Part shown: piece by piece, positions 1 to 8,679 of the stretch | Layout of the letters: every line of letters begins with the position of its first letter | Position numbering within the stretch: the first letter of the stretch is position 1 | Assembly: GCF_008107695.1 (NCBI RefSeq) | Contig: NZ_VIRG01000036.1 | Location: 124,001 to 188,000, forward strand | DNA from: Stappia sp. BW2 | GTDB lineage: Bacteria; Pseudomonadota; Alphaproteobacteria; Rhizobiales; Stappiaceae | Direction: 5' to 3' | DNA: 64,000 bases | Notes under the pieces: generated by a model | Told to the model about the DNA's origin: nothing | What the model saw: only the letters and a program-made list of their open reading frames with translations | The model's database searches: none | Translations under genes and position numbers: made by a program

Positions 1-931
1 CGAATGTTCCATACGCAAAAGATGACAGTGTACTAGTGTTGCTTATTTGCTGAAAATAATCAGGAAGCATTGCGGCGTAACAAGCAAAGTTGTCACTACG
101 AGTTTTTATTATTTTGTCAATTTTTTTTAATTGAGACCTTCCTATGAACGCCTGCAAGTCCGTGGATCTAAGATTGTAACCAGGATAATAAAACGTATAC
201 AGGTTTCGAAATTCATCAATCTCATACTCAGATGTTAGAGCATCACGTCTTTCCGGAGACAAGTCCCGAGACCAACCGTGTGACCTTAAAGAAAGCATGA
301 CCTGATGCAGATCGGAATCATCCGTGACCACCATGCCGCCTTCGATCGTGGAAATGTGGTGCCCATAGTAAAAGGAAAATGAACCGGTTGCTCCAATCGT
401 ACCGAGTTTCTTGCCCTTGTACTCACTGCCGAGTGCCTCGCAGCTATCTTCCAGCAGAATGACATCATGCCGTTTACAAATGTCCAGGATTTCATTCATA
501 TGATTAGCGTGGCCAAGGACATGGCACAAAATCAGCGCGGATGGTTTTTCTTTTTCGCAAATCTCTTCGAGATGAACGAGGTTGAGGCCAAGATTAGCCT
601 CGTCACAGTCGCACAAGAACACCTCTAGGCCGAGTTGCATCAATGGAGCGATGGTTGTCACCCAGCTAACAGACGCCGCGACGACCTTATTACTCCTAAG
701 CCTGCCTGCTTCTTTGAGCGAAGCGATCATAAGTAGATTTGAAGAGGATCCTGAGTTTGTGAAGACAGCGTGCTTGCTTCCGATCCAGTCACTGAACTCC
801 TGTTCAAACTCAATTGTTTGAGCTGACTTCGTCAGCCGATTTCCTTCCAGTATCCACTCACATAATGTGCTGAGTTCTTGCTGCGAAATTGTGTCTTCCG
901 CGAGCGTGATTGGTTTGATTGCGTCCGTCAC
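1..931 (-). CDS. ColD/RfbH-like PLP-dependent sugar 3-dehydratase (partial, runs off left edge)
   Basis: About 310 codons read from a GTG at 931 to the left edge without a stop, so the C-terminal part is missing. The fold is the DegT/DnrJ/EryC1/StrS aminotransferase type. Where those enzymes carry the PLP-binding lysine, this protein reads SFYYGHHISTIEGG (about residues 186-199), with histidine instead. That His and the following LRSHGWSR segment are hallmarks of GDP-4-keto-6-deoxymannose 3-dehydratase (ColD) and the RfbH/E1 enzymes, which remove the C3 hydroxyl of a nucleotide 4-ketosugar on the way to 3,6-dideoxysugars. The start overlaps the upstream glycosyltransferase stop by 4 nt (GTGA), so the two are translationally coupled. 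The exact sugar cannot be told from the sequence; a related His-type enzyme of unknown substrate is possible. Confidence 0.85.
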   Translation of the reverse strand, partial: MTDAIKPITLAEDTISQQELSTLCEWILEGNRLTKSAQTIEFEQEFSDWIGSKHAVFTNSGSSSNLLMIASLKEAGRLRSNKVVAASVSWVTTIAPLMQLGLEVFLCDCDEANLGLNLVHLEEICEKEKPSALILCHVLGHANHMNEILDICKRHDVILLEDSCEALGSEYKGKKLGTIGATGSFSFYYGHHISTIEGGMVVTDDSDLHQVMLSLRSHGWSRDLSPERRDALTSEYEIDEFRNLYTFYYPGYNLRSTDLQAFIGRSQLKKIDKIIKTRSDNFACYAAMLPDYFQQISNTSTLSSFAYGTF

Positions 932-1719
932 CTTTTCATCAAGCCCTTCAGTCGTCGGATCTTTTTAAGGAGTTTGAGTTCTTTGTAATAACGTTTTACT
1001 TCTTTATACGCATCATTGATTTTTTGCTTTTTTTTCGGATCCGACTTTGCATCAATTGTGATCGATTGTGGATGTGCCTGAAAAGTGGCAAGCGGCTCTT
1101 TGACAAAGCCTAACTTCTCGTACTTCAACAGAGATAGCAACGTCACCAAGCAATCGGGCCCGACCCCGTGATATTCAGCTTCCGACAATGGCAATCGCCC
1201 CTGGTAAAGGGTATCAATTAAGATCTGCTTCCGGTACACAGCGGCACCTGGAGAGATAAGGGACGAGAGAATCTTTTTCTCAAGCATGCCGACGGGGTAA
1301 ACACCAGTTGTCGGCAGCCATTCATCGAACTGGATGTCGAGAACCTGTTCGGTGCCTTCCCGAACTACCCTTGCTGCGGTGAAGACGAACCCAGTCTTCG
1401 CATCAAATTGCTGTAGGCACGCTTCTACGAATGTCGGCTCAATCCAGTCGTCGTCATACTGAAGATGGACGAATTCAGAACTTGCATGCAGAACTCCTTC
1501 AAGCCAGCAAAAATGCGGGCCAAAATCACGCTCCCGACGGATATAGGTGATGGCTTCCCCGAATGATTTTGCAACGTCGGGCGTATCATCGCTTGACCCG
1601 TGATCAACGACAATCACTTCGCATTTTACTGTCTGGTCCAAAGAGGTCTGAATGGCTTTCGGCAGCAAATGGGCACGGTTATATGTCGGGATAACGATGG
1701 AAGTTCTGGCTTGGTCCAT
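928..1719 (-). CDS. Family 2 glycosyltransferase
   Basis: 263 aa. The N-terminus has the GT-A start TSIVIPTYNRAHLL, followed by VIVVDHGSSDDTPDV (nucleotide-sugar binding) and the acidic motif QYDDDW near residue 90, which would coordinate metal and the sugar diphosphate. It probably adds one sugar to a lipid-linked polysaccharide intermediate at the cytoplasmic face. No membrane segment is seen; the C-terminus is very basic (KKIRRLKGLMKR), which could give peripheral membrane contact. It sits 1 nt after the epimerase gene stop and overlaps the dehydratase gene start by 4 nt, so the three form one operon. Donor and acceptor are unknown. Confidence 0.88.
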   Translation of the reverse strand: MDQARTSIVIPTYNRAHLLPKAIQTSLDQTVKCEVIVVDHGSSDDTPDVAKSFGEAITYIRRERDFGPHFCWLEGVLHASSEFVHLQYDDDWIEPTFVEACLQQFDAKTGFVFTAARVVREGTEQVLDIQFDEWLPTTGVYPVGMLEKKILSSLISPGAAVYRKQILIDTLYQGRLPLSEAEYHGVGPDCLVTLLSLLKYEKLGFVKEPLATFQAHPQSITIDAKSDPKKKQKINDAYKEVKRYYKELKLLKKIRRLKGLMKR

Positions 1720-1720
1720 A

Positions 1721-2527
1721 TCAGTCCTGTGCCGCGCTGGAACCCAAAATAGAAGTCAGCAATCTTGTGTCGGCCACGAGTGTGTTTGAAACTCCCTTAG
1801 AAACAATTTCAAGTTTCCGTTCACTCAGGGATTGAACAAAATCGCGGATTTTCACGGCCCTGCCGGAGGCAACGTTCACGACGCCTTCAGCACGTTTCAA
1901 GACCAGTCTGGCGATCAGTTCGGCTGCGTCCTCGGCAGTAAGAAAGTCTCTTATGCTATCAGCCCCCGCCAACTCAAACGGCTTACTGAGATCCTCTTCA
2001 CGCAAGCGGCGTACTATGTTTGGGCGCAGATAGCTACCAGTTTGCTCCGGGTCATGAATGGAAAAGAGACGTCCGATGCAAAATGGAATGTCATTTGCAC
2101 AACAAATATCACGTGCAAGAATTTCGCCCATGAGTTTGGTTCTGCCGTAGACAGTATGTGGCTCGGTTCGGCTAGACTCAGAAACAGGAACTGAGCAAGG
2201 CGCATAGACATGTGATGTGGAACACTGGAAGAAATAGGGCTGTTGCTTCACTTCTATCAGGCTTCTCAGTATGTTCAAAACACCGAAAGCATTAACGAAA
2301 TACGCATTGTCGGGGCGATCTTGAACTTTCGAAACTTCAACAACGGCTGCCAAGTTTACGACGAGGTCTACTCGAGATAAGTGGCTAATTGTAGCACTAA
2401 GATCTGCGGAAGAGCGAATGTCACCGGAGAAACTCTCGCAAATAATCGAAGGAGAAAGTGCGCGAATTTTACGAATGAAGTGTCTGCCAACAATCCCATG
2501 GCCACCCAATAATAGAAGATTCGGCAT
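1721..2527 (-). CDS. NAD-dependent epimerase/dehydratase (extended SDR)
   Basis: 268 aa. A Rossmann fold begins with LLLGGHGIVGRHF (GxxGxxG, residues 4-16). The catalytic YGRTK (YxxxK) follows at about residues 127-131, with VNLAAVVEVSK and a substrate-loop segment RDFLTAEDAAELI. This architecture is that of nucleotide-sugar epimerases, dehydratases and 4-ketoreductases; it is short for the family (usually 300-340 aa). It is the first gene of the epimerase-GT2-dehydratase operon and would make or modify the activated sugar that the neighbours use. The 256-bp upstream gap is AT-rich and probably carries the promoter. The specific reaction is not determined. Confidence 0.85.
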   Translation of the reverse strand: MPNLLLLGGHGIVGRHFIRKIRALSPSIICESFSGDIRSSADLSATISHLSRVDLVVNLAAVVEVSKVQDRPDNAYFVNAFGVLNILRSLIEVKQQPYFFQCSTSHVYAPCSVPVSESSRTEPHTVYGRTKLMGEILARDICCANDIPFCIGRLFSIHDPEQTGSYLRPNIVRRLREEDLSKPFELAGADSIRDFLTAEDAAELIARLVLKRAEGVVNVASGRAVKIRDFVQSLSERKLEIVSKGVSNTLVADTRLLTSILGSSAAQD

Positions 2528-2783
2528 TTGTTATTCGTCGACAGATGCGATTTCAGAACGGATGAAAGGATATTCAATAACGGATGAGTCTTAATTAGAT
2601 GGGGAGACGATTATCGTCAACTATCTATGAGGCCAGATTCAGACACCCTGGAAATTCCGTCCCGGTGCAATCCATCATAATAGACCATCTTAAACTAAAA
2701 ATCTGCCAAATCCATAGGGATCACCTGGACACATGAAACAAATCAGTACTGATTTGATTGCATGTTTAAGAGTGCGCTACTTA

Positions 2784-3542
2784 TTATTTATTAGTGTGCC
2801 AAAAGCTCTGCCCATCAATGACTTGCTTGGTAATGCCTTTTTTAGCGCGGTGATCACGTCCAATATCGATGGCTACATGGTCTTTACGCGAACCAATAAA
2901 ATGATTTCGATACTGAGAAGTATATTCGCTAAGAGGCTGGTTAATTTTGTTGAGTTGTTTTTCTGGGTCGAGGCTTGGAGTCATTAACTGTGAGCATCTT
3001 TTAGCAAATGTAGATTTGATAAAAGATGGACTTGTCGTGAAAATGGGGCGATTTCTATCAAGTCCACGCCCAATATCGATTCCGAATATTTTTCGTCTAT
3101 TTGGCTTATAGTGATAATATGATCGAAATTTCCACATTTTCTCTTTTGTCATGAAAGAAATTTGCATTACTTTGGATTTCATTGCGGAAAATATCTCTTC
3201 TTTTTCGACTTTGCGGCTTAGAAGCCAGTCATCTTCAATGCTTAAGGCCCATTCAGTTTGAGGTTTGGACCAAAGCCATTGTACGGCCTTAGTAAACTGT
3301 GGCGATGTCGGCTTGTTTGCGTATACGTTCTTAAAGTAATTATTGCAAAGAATTTCGCATTTATTTATGTGTTCGATGCCTCCTTCGAACGGATCTATGT
3401 TTATGTAGCAGTCATTAATTTCGATATTGGAGAATAGATTTTTCTCAAAGCTGTCCAATGTAGCCTTAAGTAGTTCTGGTCGTGCCCCAGAGACAATTAA
3501 AACATCAAAAGAATTATTTTTTTCTTTGTCGATGAGTGTCAT
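2784..3542 (-). CDS. Glycosyltransferase-like protein, AT-rich
   Basis: About 252 aa from ATG 3542, which has AAAGG six bases upstream; an in-frame TTG at 3572 would add ten residues and overlap the previous gene. It starts FDVLIVSGARPELLKATLDS, a GT-A-like beta strand and helix, and contains SIEDDWLL near residue 105, a likely DxD-type nucleotide-sugar/metal site. No recognised subfamily can be named. Base composition is clearly more AT-rich than the flanking GT4 gene, with long A and T runs and AAA/ATT-rich codons, suggesting recent acquisition as often seen in O-antigen and capsule loci. It lies 13 nt downstream of the GT4 gene and is probably cotranscribed with it. Confidence 0.65.
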   Translation of the reverse strand: MTLIDKEKNNSFDVLIVSGARPELLKATLDSFEKNLFSNIEINDCYINIDPFEGGIEHINKCEILCNNYFKNVYANKPTSPQFTKAVQWLWSKPQTEWALSIEDDWLLSRKVEKEEIFSAMKSKVMQISFMTKEKMWKFRSYYHYKPNRRKIFGIDIGRGLDRNRPIFTTSPSFIKSTFAKRCSQLMTPSLDPEKQLNKINQPLSEYTSQYRNHFIGSRKDHVAIDIGRDHRAKKGITKQVIDGQSFWHTNK

Positions 3543-3555
3543 TTTTTGCCTTTTT

Positions 3556-4623
3556 TTACTTTCGGAGCTCAAAAAGTATCGAGAGATATTTTTGACAAAT
3601 GGAGTCCTCAGACCACCGTTTTAAAATTTCTTCGGTTGCGCCTCTTCGAAGACTCTTTCTTAACCTGCTGCTGCGAATTACCTCATTTATAGCTCCCACC
3701 AGCCCGTCAACATCCCCGCAGGGGGATAGCAGCCCGGTCTTGCCGTGGTCGATCAGCCAGCTTGGCCCGGGTGAGGCGGTGGCGACGACGGGGAGGTTGG
3801 CGTTCCAGCCTTCCAGGACGACATTGCCGAGTGGTTCTTCATCGGTCGGGCACAGAAGGATATCGGCGGCCTTCAGGAAAGGCGAGGGGTCGCGTTGCCA
3901 GCCGAGGAAGTGGACGCGGTCTTGAACGCCAAGGCTTGCGGCCAGTTCCTTCATGTCAGCCATCAGTTCGCCGTCGCCGATCAACCAGGCATGTACGCTC
4001 TCCGGCAGGCCGGCGACTGTCTGAATGGCAAGGTCGAAGCGCTTGCGTTCGACAAAGCGGCCGAGGTGGATCAGAACCGTAGCATCTTTCGGCGTGTTGT
4101 AATCCGCCCGGTTGACCGGTTTCAGGTCCGCGGGCAGAGGGTCGACGAAGTTGCTGATGACGTGGGCACGCTCCGCCGGCCAGCCCATTTCGATGGCCTG
4201 GCGGATGATCTCAGGCGTGTTGCCGATCAGGTCCTGAACATTGCCGTAGGTGTGAAAGCCGTCCGGCCAGTCGCCAAGCCGCAGGAACGTGCGCATGTTG
4301 GGACCAGGCTTCGGCATCCATTTGCTGGCCGGGCTCATCCACCCCATGGTGGCACGGGCTCCAAAGGAGTGGATCTGGCGGGCGATGTTCCAGCGGATGA
4401 CATGGCGTTTCAGATGTGAGCGGCTGAACGTCATTTCCCGCACATCGCAGTGTTTTGCAAGATCGTCCCGCCAGGGCCGGTCCTTTCGGATGAAGGCGAT
4501 CTGCTCCACGCCCCGCCGGGCAAGCGCCGCCGTCAGGCGCACGAAAAACCTCTCTGCCCCGCCATCGACACCCAGGTGGATATGAGCGAGCTTCTTCGGT
4601 TTTATCGGCGTGTCAGTGACCAT
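3556..4623 (-). CDS. Family 4 glycosyltransferase (GT-B fold)
   Basis: 355 aa. The N-terminal domain has HLGVDGGAERFFVRL, the glycine-rich acceptor-side loop of GT4 enzymes. The C-terminal domain has VLIHLGRFVERKRFD and the EPLGNVVLEGW segment, matching the EX7E retaining motif that contacts the NDP-sugar (about residues 272-283). It is predicted to be a retaining cytoplasmic sugar transferase in lipopolysaccharide or exopolysaccharide assembly. Its start overlaps the end of the upstream GT2 gene by 11 nt. Codon use is GC-rich, in contrast to the next gene downstream. Donor and acceptor are unknown. Confidence 0.9.
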   Translation of the reverse strand: MVTDTPIKPKKLAHIHLGVDGGAERFFVRLTAALARRGVEQIAFIRKDRPWRDDLAKHCDVREMTFSRSHLKRHVIRWNIARQIHSFGARATMGWMSPASKWMPKPGPNMRTFLRLGDWPDGFHTYGNVQDLIGNTPEIIRQAIEMGWPAERAHVISNFVDPLPADLKPVNRADYNTPKDATVLIHLGRFVERKRFDLAIQTVAGLPESVHAWLIGDGELMADMKELAASLGVQDRVHFLGWQRDPSPFLKAADILLCPTDEEPLGNVVLEGWNANLPVVATASPGPSWLIDHGKTGLLSPCGDVDGLVGAINEVIRSSRLRKSLRRGATEEILKRWSEDSICQKYLSILFELRK

Positions 4624-5560
4624 CGATCACATCGTAATAGTTATGTGCCCGGCCCAGAAGTCCGCGCAGGTTGCCCGAGCCCTTCATCAGCCGGATCAGG
4701 CCATAATAGTAAAGCTTCTCGCCGCGCTTTTTTGCAAAGGGCTTCAGCACGAAGCCGACGACTGTGGCCAGCAGGCCAAAGAACATGCGCCGCAGGCTCT
4801 TGGGAATGAAATGCAGCGCGGCCTTCAGCCGGCCTTCGCGCAGCACGATGTTGAAGGCACCTGATGTTGCGGCCATGTGCATGCGGCTCAGCAGGCGGCC
4901 GGTGGTGACGCGCGAGGCCGGAATGTCCTCTTCGACAAAGGCATCATCCACCCAGATCATCTTGGCACCGGCTGCGTGGGTGCGGCGGAAGAAATCGATG
5001 TCCTCGCTACCGAAGGTCAGCCTTTCATCGAACCGCAGACCAAGGCCGTCATTGGCGATGATGCGGCCGCTCAGCAACACGTTGTTGGTCGGGGCCTCGG
5101 TGATCAACGTTCCTGTCGGCCGGGACTTCAGCAACTGCGATTTCCACCAGTGCGGTGCCGGCTTTTCATAGATGCGGCGCACAGGTCCGTTGGCAACCTC
5201 GGCTTTGTACAGCTTGCAGGCGGCCACCAGTTTCTCGATCCAGTCGGGTTCGGCGCGTTCATCGTCGTCGATCAGCGCGACCCAATCCGGTTTGTGCTCC
5301 AGTGCGGCTTCCAGTGCCGTGTTGCGGGCAAAGGGAATGCCCTTGCGTTTTTCGTGATAGAAGAAGATCGGCAGCGACAGCCTTTCCTTCACCTCATCAG
5401 CGGCGGCGCCGGTGAAATGTGGCACGGGATCGTTTTCCACAACGACGATCGCCATTTCCGTGTTCTCGGGCTCGGCCAGATTGTCGAGGCTTTCAAGGCA
5501 CGCCTGCAGCATTTTCGGCCGCTGCGCGGTGCACACGGCGATGACCAGTTTCTGGGTCAT
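4613..5560 (-). CDS. Family 2 glycosyltransferase
   Basis: 315 aa. It starts KLVIAVCTAQRPKML, with an acidic IDDDERAEPDW motif near residues 96-106 (GT-A DxD region) and a conserved RKGIPFARNTAL loop. Residues about 250-275 (FGLLATVVGFVL) form one hydrophobic stretch near the C-terminus, so membrane association is likely. It is the first gene of the GT2-GT4-GT-like minus-strand operon. The 184-bp gap to the divergent acyl-CoA ligase gene must hold promoters for both directions. It probably adds a sugar to a surface glycan. Confidence 0.88.
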   Translation of the reverse strand: MTQKLVIAVCTAQRPKMLQACLESLDNLAEPENTEMAIVVVENDPVPHFTGAAADEVKERLSLPIFFYHEKRKGIPFARNTALEAALEHKPDWVALIDDDERAEPDWIEKLVAACKLYKAEVANGPVRRIYEKPAPHWWKSQLLKSRPTGTLITEAPTNNVLLSGRIIANDGLGLRFDERLTFGSEDIDFFRRTHAAGAKMIWVDDAFVEEDIPASRVTTGRLLSRMHMAATSGAFNIVLREGRLKAALHFIPKSLRRMFFGLLATVVGFVLKPFAKKRGEKLYYYGLIRLMKGSGNLRGLLGRAHNYYDVIDGH

Positions 5561-5744
5561 GAAGGGGTCTCAACCATTCCACTAGGGTTTGGCAGGGTTT
5601 GGCGCATGTGTCCGCCGCTGTCAAAGGGTTTCGGGACATGTCATTTGAGGAAATTGACCTTTCCAGCGCATCGACCGCACGCTAGGCTTCTCCTTTAACC
5701 CGTTGGGGGACCGTTAAAAGCGGCCGTGTTCTGGGAGGAAACAC

Positions 5745-7373
5745 ATGAAGGGAATGATGATGCATCGTCCGCTGAAAATTGCGGACCTCATCACCTTTGC
5801 AGCGGATATCTATCCGGCCAGCGAGATCGTCTCCGTGCGCACGGAAGGCGATATTCACCGCACCACCTACAAGGAAACGGCTGGCCGCATTGCCCAGCTT
5901 GCCCATGGCTTGAGGTCGCTCGGGATGGGTGAAAGCGACCGTGTCGCGACCCTCGCCTGGAACGGCTACCGGCATTTCGAACTTTATTATGCAATCTCCG
6001 GCATCGGCGCGATCTGCCACACCATCAATCCGCGCCTTTCAGCGGAACAGATGATCTACATCGTCAATCATGCCCAGGACCGGCTGCTGTTTGTCGATCT
6101 CACCTTTGTGCCGATCGTGGAAAAGCTGCGGCCGCATTTTCCGGCAGACCTGCGGATCGTCATCATGACGGACCGGGCGCATATGCCGGAGACGACGCTG
6201 GAAGGCGCCCTGTGTTACGAAGAGATCCTTGAGGGGCAGCCGGACGCGTTCGACTGGCCGGATTTCGACGAAGATCAGGCCGCCGGGCTTTGTTACACCT
6301 CCGGCACGACGGGCAACCCCAAGGGCACACTCTATTCGCATCGCTCCACGGTGCTGCATGCCTACGACATGTGCGTCACCATTCCGAGGGTTCTCAGGGA
6401 AGGCTCGCGCATTCTGCCGGTGGTGCCGCTGTTTCACGTCAACGCCTGGGGCCTGCCCTATGGCGCGCCGCTTTCCGGCTCCAGCCTGATTTTTCCAGGG
6501 GGCGCGCTGGACGGCAAAAGCCTGTTCGACCTGATGGACCGTGAAAAGGTGTTCTCCGCCTGGGGCGTGCCGACTGTCTGGATCGGCCTCATGAACGAAA
6601 TCCGCCAGCGCGGCCGTATTCCAGAGGGCTTTGGGGATGTCGTTGTTGGCGGATCTGCGGCCTCTCGCTCACTGATCGAGGCTTTCGAGAAGCAAGGCGT
6701 CAATGTCTGCCACGCCTGGGGCATGACGGAGATGAGCCCGCTCGGCACCCAGTGCAACCTGCCATCGGAGATGGCGGAGCTGCCGTTCGACCAGCGTATC
6801 GACAGGAAGCAGAGCCAGGGGCGGCGGGTGTTCGGCGTCGACATGAAGATTGTCGACGATGCCGGCAACCATCTGCCGCATGACGGCAAGACTCCGGGCC
6901 ATCTCTATGTGCGCGGCAACACCATCACCTCCGGATATTACGAGAATCCGGAAGCCTCGAAGCCGGTGTTCGACAAGGAGGGCTGGTTCTGCACCGGCGA
7001 CATTGCCGCCATCAGCCCCGACGGTTTCCTGACCATCACCGACCGCTCCAAGGACCTTATCAAGTCGGGCGGCGAATGGATCAGCTCGCTCGATCTGGAA
7101 AATATCGTCATGTCGCATCCCGGCGTCGCCAATTGCGCGGTGATCGCGGTGCCCGATGCCAAGTGGGACGAGCGTCCGCTGTTGATCGTGCAAGCCCGCG
7201 ACGATGCCCAACCGCAGAAAGCCGAAATCCTGGAGCATCTGGCCGAACATGTTGCCAAATGGCAGTTGCCGGACGAAGTCGTTTTTGTCGATGAACTGCC
7301 GATGACGGCAACGGGCAAGGTTTCGAAACTCACCTTGAGACAACAATTTCCGGAGCCCCCGCATGACGCCTGA
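5745..7373 (+). CDS. Acyl-CoA synthetase (fatty-acid--CoA ligase)
   Basis: 542 aa. ANL-superfamily adenylating enzyme that activates a carboxylate with ATP and then forms the CoA thioester. The P-loop YTSGTTGNPKGTLYSHRS is near residues 184-201, the A5-type motif HAWGMTEMSPLG near 325, the hinge region TGDIAAISPDGFLTITDRSKD near 420, and the catalytic Lys region MTATGKVSKLTLR near the C-terminus. Length matches medium/long-chain ligases of the AlkK/FadD3 type. A strong GGGAGGA lies six bases before the ATG. It is first in a tight operon with an SDR, MaoC hydratase, nitronate monooxygenase and acyl-CoA dehydrogenase (11-nt overlap with the SDR), consistent with activating an acid for beta-oxidation. 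Chain specificity is unknown. Confidence 0.93.
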   Translation: MKGMMMHRPLKIADLITFAADIYPASEIVSVRTEGDIHRTTYKETAGRIAQLAHGLRSLGMGESDRVATLAWNGYRHFELYYAISGIGAICHTINPRLSAEQMIYIVNHAQDRLLFVDLTFVPIVEKLRPHFPADLRIVIMTDRAHMPETTLEGALCYEEILEGQPDAFDWPDFDEDQAAGLCYTSGTTGNPKGTLYSHRSTVLHAYDMCVTIPRVLREGSRILPVVPLFHVNAWGLPYGAPLSGSSLIFPGGALDGKSLFDLMDREKVFSAWGVPTVWIGLMNEIRQRGRIPEGFGDVVVGGSAASRSLIEAFEKQGVNVCHAWGMTEMSPLGTQCNLPSEMAELPFDQRIDRKQSQGRRVFGVDMKIVDDAGNHLPHDGKTPGHLYVRGNTITSGYYENPEASKPVFDKEGWFCTGDIAAISPDGFLTITDRSKDLIKSGGEWISSLDLENIVMSHPGVANCAVIAVPDAKWDERPLLIVQARDDAQPQKAEILEHLAEHVAKWQLPDEVVFVDELPMTATGKVSKLTLRQQFPEPPHDA

Positions 7374-8181
7374 GCATTTGTTTGGCCTTGGAGGCAAGAC
7401 CGCACTTGTCACGGGCGGGGCAACCGGTGTCGGCCGCATGGCTGCCGAAGGTCTGATTGCGGCCGGCGCACGGGTGATGATCGCCAGCCGCAAGGAGGAC
7501 GCCTGCCATGCTGCCGCTGATGAGCTCAACGCGCTCGGCTATTCCGGCAAGGCGGAAGGCTTTGCCGGGGACGTTGCGACGGAAGAGGGCATTGCGGCTC
7601 TGGCAGCCGAGATCGGCCGTCGCACGGACAAGCTGGACATCCTGATGAACAACGCCGGCACAAGCTGGGGCCAGCCGCTTGGCGACTTTCCCTATCACGC
7701 GTGGGAGCGGGTGATGCGGGTGAATGTCACCGGCCTGTTTCAACTGACGCAAAGCCTTTTACCCCTGCTGGAAGCCGCCTCCAGTGATGATGATCCGGCG
7801 CGTGTCGTCAATGTCGGCTCAGTGATGGGGGAAACCGCGCATGGCGACCGGGCCTACAGCTATGCGGCCTCCAAGGCCGCCGTCCACCACCTGACGCGGA
7901 TCCTTGCCAAGGAGCTTGCCGACCGGCGCATCACCGTCAATGCGCTGGCACCGGGGCCTTTCGTCAGCAACATGACAGCCTTTGCAACGGCGGATGAGGA
8001 CGTGCGCTCTCGTGTCGGGGCGCAGGTGCCGCTTGGCCGGGTCGGTCGTCCGGAGGATATTGCGGCCGCCTTGCAATATCTGTGCGGGCGCGGCGGCTCC
8101 TATCTTACCGGCGCCATCCTGCCGATCAGCGGCGGCATCAACGTGGAAACAGGGCCGGACCTTTTCCAGGAGGCCTATTGA
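7363..8181 (+). CDS. SDR family oxidoreductase
   Basis: 272 aa classical short-chain dehydrogenase. It has the cofactor motif TGGATGVGRMA (TGxxxGxG) at residues 18-28, NNAG near 98, the catalytic Ser region VGSVMGE and YSYAASKAAVHHL (YxxxK) near 166. The C-terminal ITVNALAPGPF and YLTGAILPISGG segments are typical of FabG-like 3-hydroxyacyl or alcohol dehydrogenases. It overlaps the ligase gene by 11 nt and its TGA sits directly before the MaoC GTG, so it is translated in the same operon. It probably oxidises or reduces a hydroxy/keto-acyl-CoA made by the neighbours. Confidence 0.92.
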   Translation: MTPEHLFGLGGKTALVTGGATGVGRMAAEGLIAAGARVMIASRKEDACHAAADELNALGYSGKAEGFAGDVATEEGIAALAAEIGRRTDKLDILMNNAGTSWGQPLGDFPYHAWERVMRVNVTGLFQLTQSLLPLLEAASSDDDPARVVNVGSVMGETAHGDRAYSYAASKAAVHHLTRILAKELADRRITVNALAPGPFVSNMTAFATADEDVRSRVGAQVPLGRVGRPEDIAAALQYLCGRGGSYLTGAILPISGGINVETGPDLFQEAY

Positions 8182-8679
8182 GTGAGCATTGAAACCTTGC
8201 GGCGCCCCCTTGCCGCCGGCGAGTTGGAAACGCTTGTCGGAACGGAGGTTGGCGTGTCCTCCTGGCACCTGATCGATCAGGCCCGGATAGACGCTTTTGC
8301 CGAGGTAACGCAGGACCATCAGTTCATCCATGTTGACCCTGAAAGGGCGGCGGAAACACCTTTTGGCGGCACGATTGCGCACGGATTTCTGACATTGTCG
8401 CTGCTTTCCGCGATGGGCGTCGAAGCCCAGCCGAAGATCGAAGGCGCGACGATGGGCATCAACTACGGCTTCGAGAAAGTGCGGTTTCTGGCCCCGGTCA
8501 AAGTTGGCAGCCGGCTGCGCGGGCGGTTTGTTCTGGCGCGTCTGACGAGGCCGAAGCCACAAGAGGTCGATATCGTCTGGCAATCGACGGTGGAGATCGA
8601 GGGCAGCAAGCGGCCGGCACTGGTCGCGGAATGGCTGAACCGGTTCTATCTGGACGGTGAGGTGGGCACATCATGCTGA
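8182..8679 (+). CDS. MaoC family (R)-enoyl-CoA hydratase
   Basis: 165 aa, GTG start directly after the SDR stop. A single hotdog domain carries the hydratase-2 signature FAEVTQDHQFIHVDPE, with the Asp and His of the catalytic dyad, followed by FGGTIAHGFLTLSLL, which shapes the acyl tunnel. It hydrates trans-2-enoyl-CoA to (R)-3-hydroxyacyl-CoA. The length fits single-domain NodN/PhaJ-like members. It overlaps the next gene by 7 nt. With the SDR it could form an R-specific arm of beta-oxidation, while the convergent FadB-like fusion supplies the S-specific route; this pairing is inferred. Confidence 0.92.
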   Translation: MSIETLRRPLAAGELETLVGTEVGVSSWHLIDQARIDAFAEVTQDHQFIHVDPERAAETPFGGTIAHGFLTLSLLSAMGVEAQPKIEGATMGINYGFEKVRFLAPVKVGSRLRGRFVLARLTRPKPQEVDIVWQSTVEIEGSKRPALVAEWLNRFYLDGEVGTSC

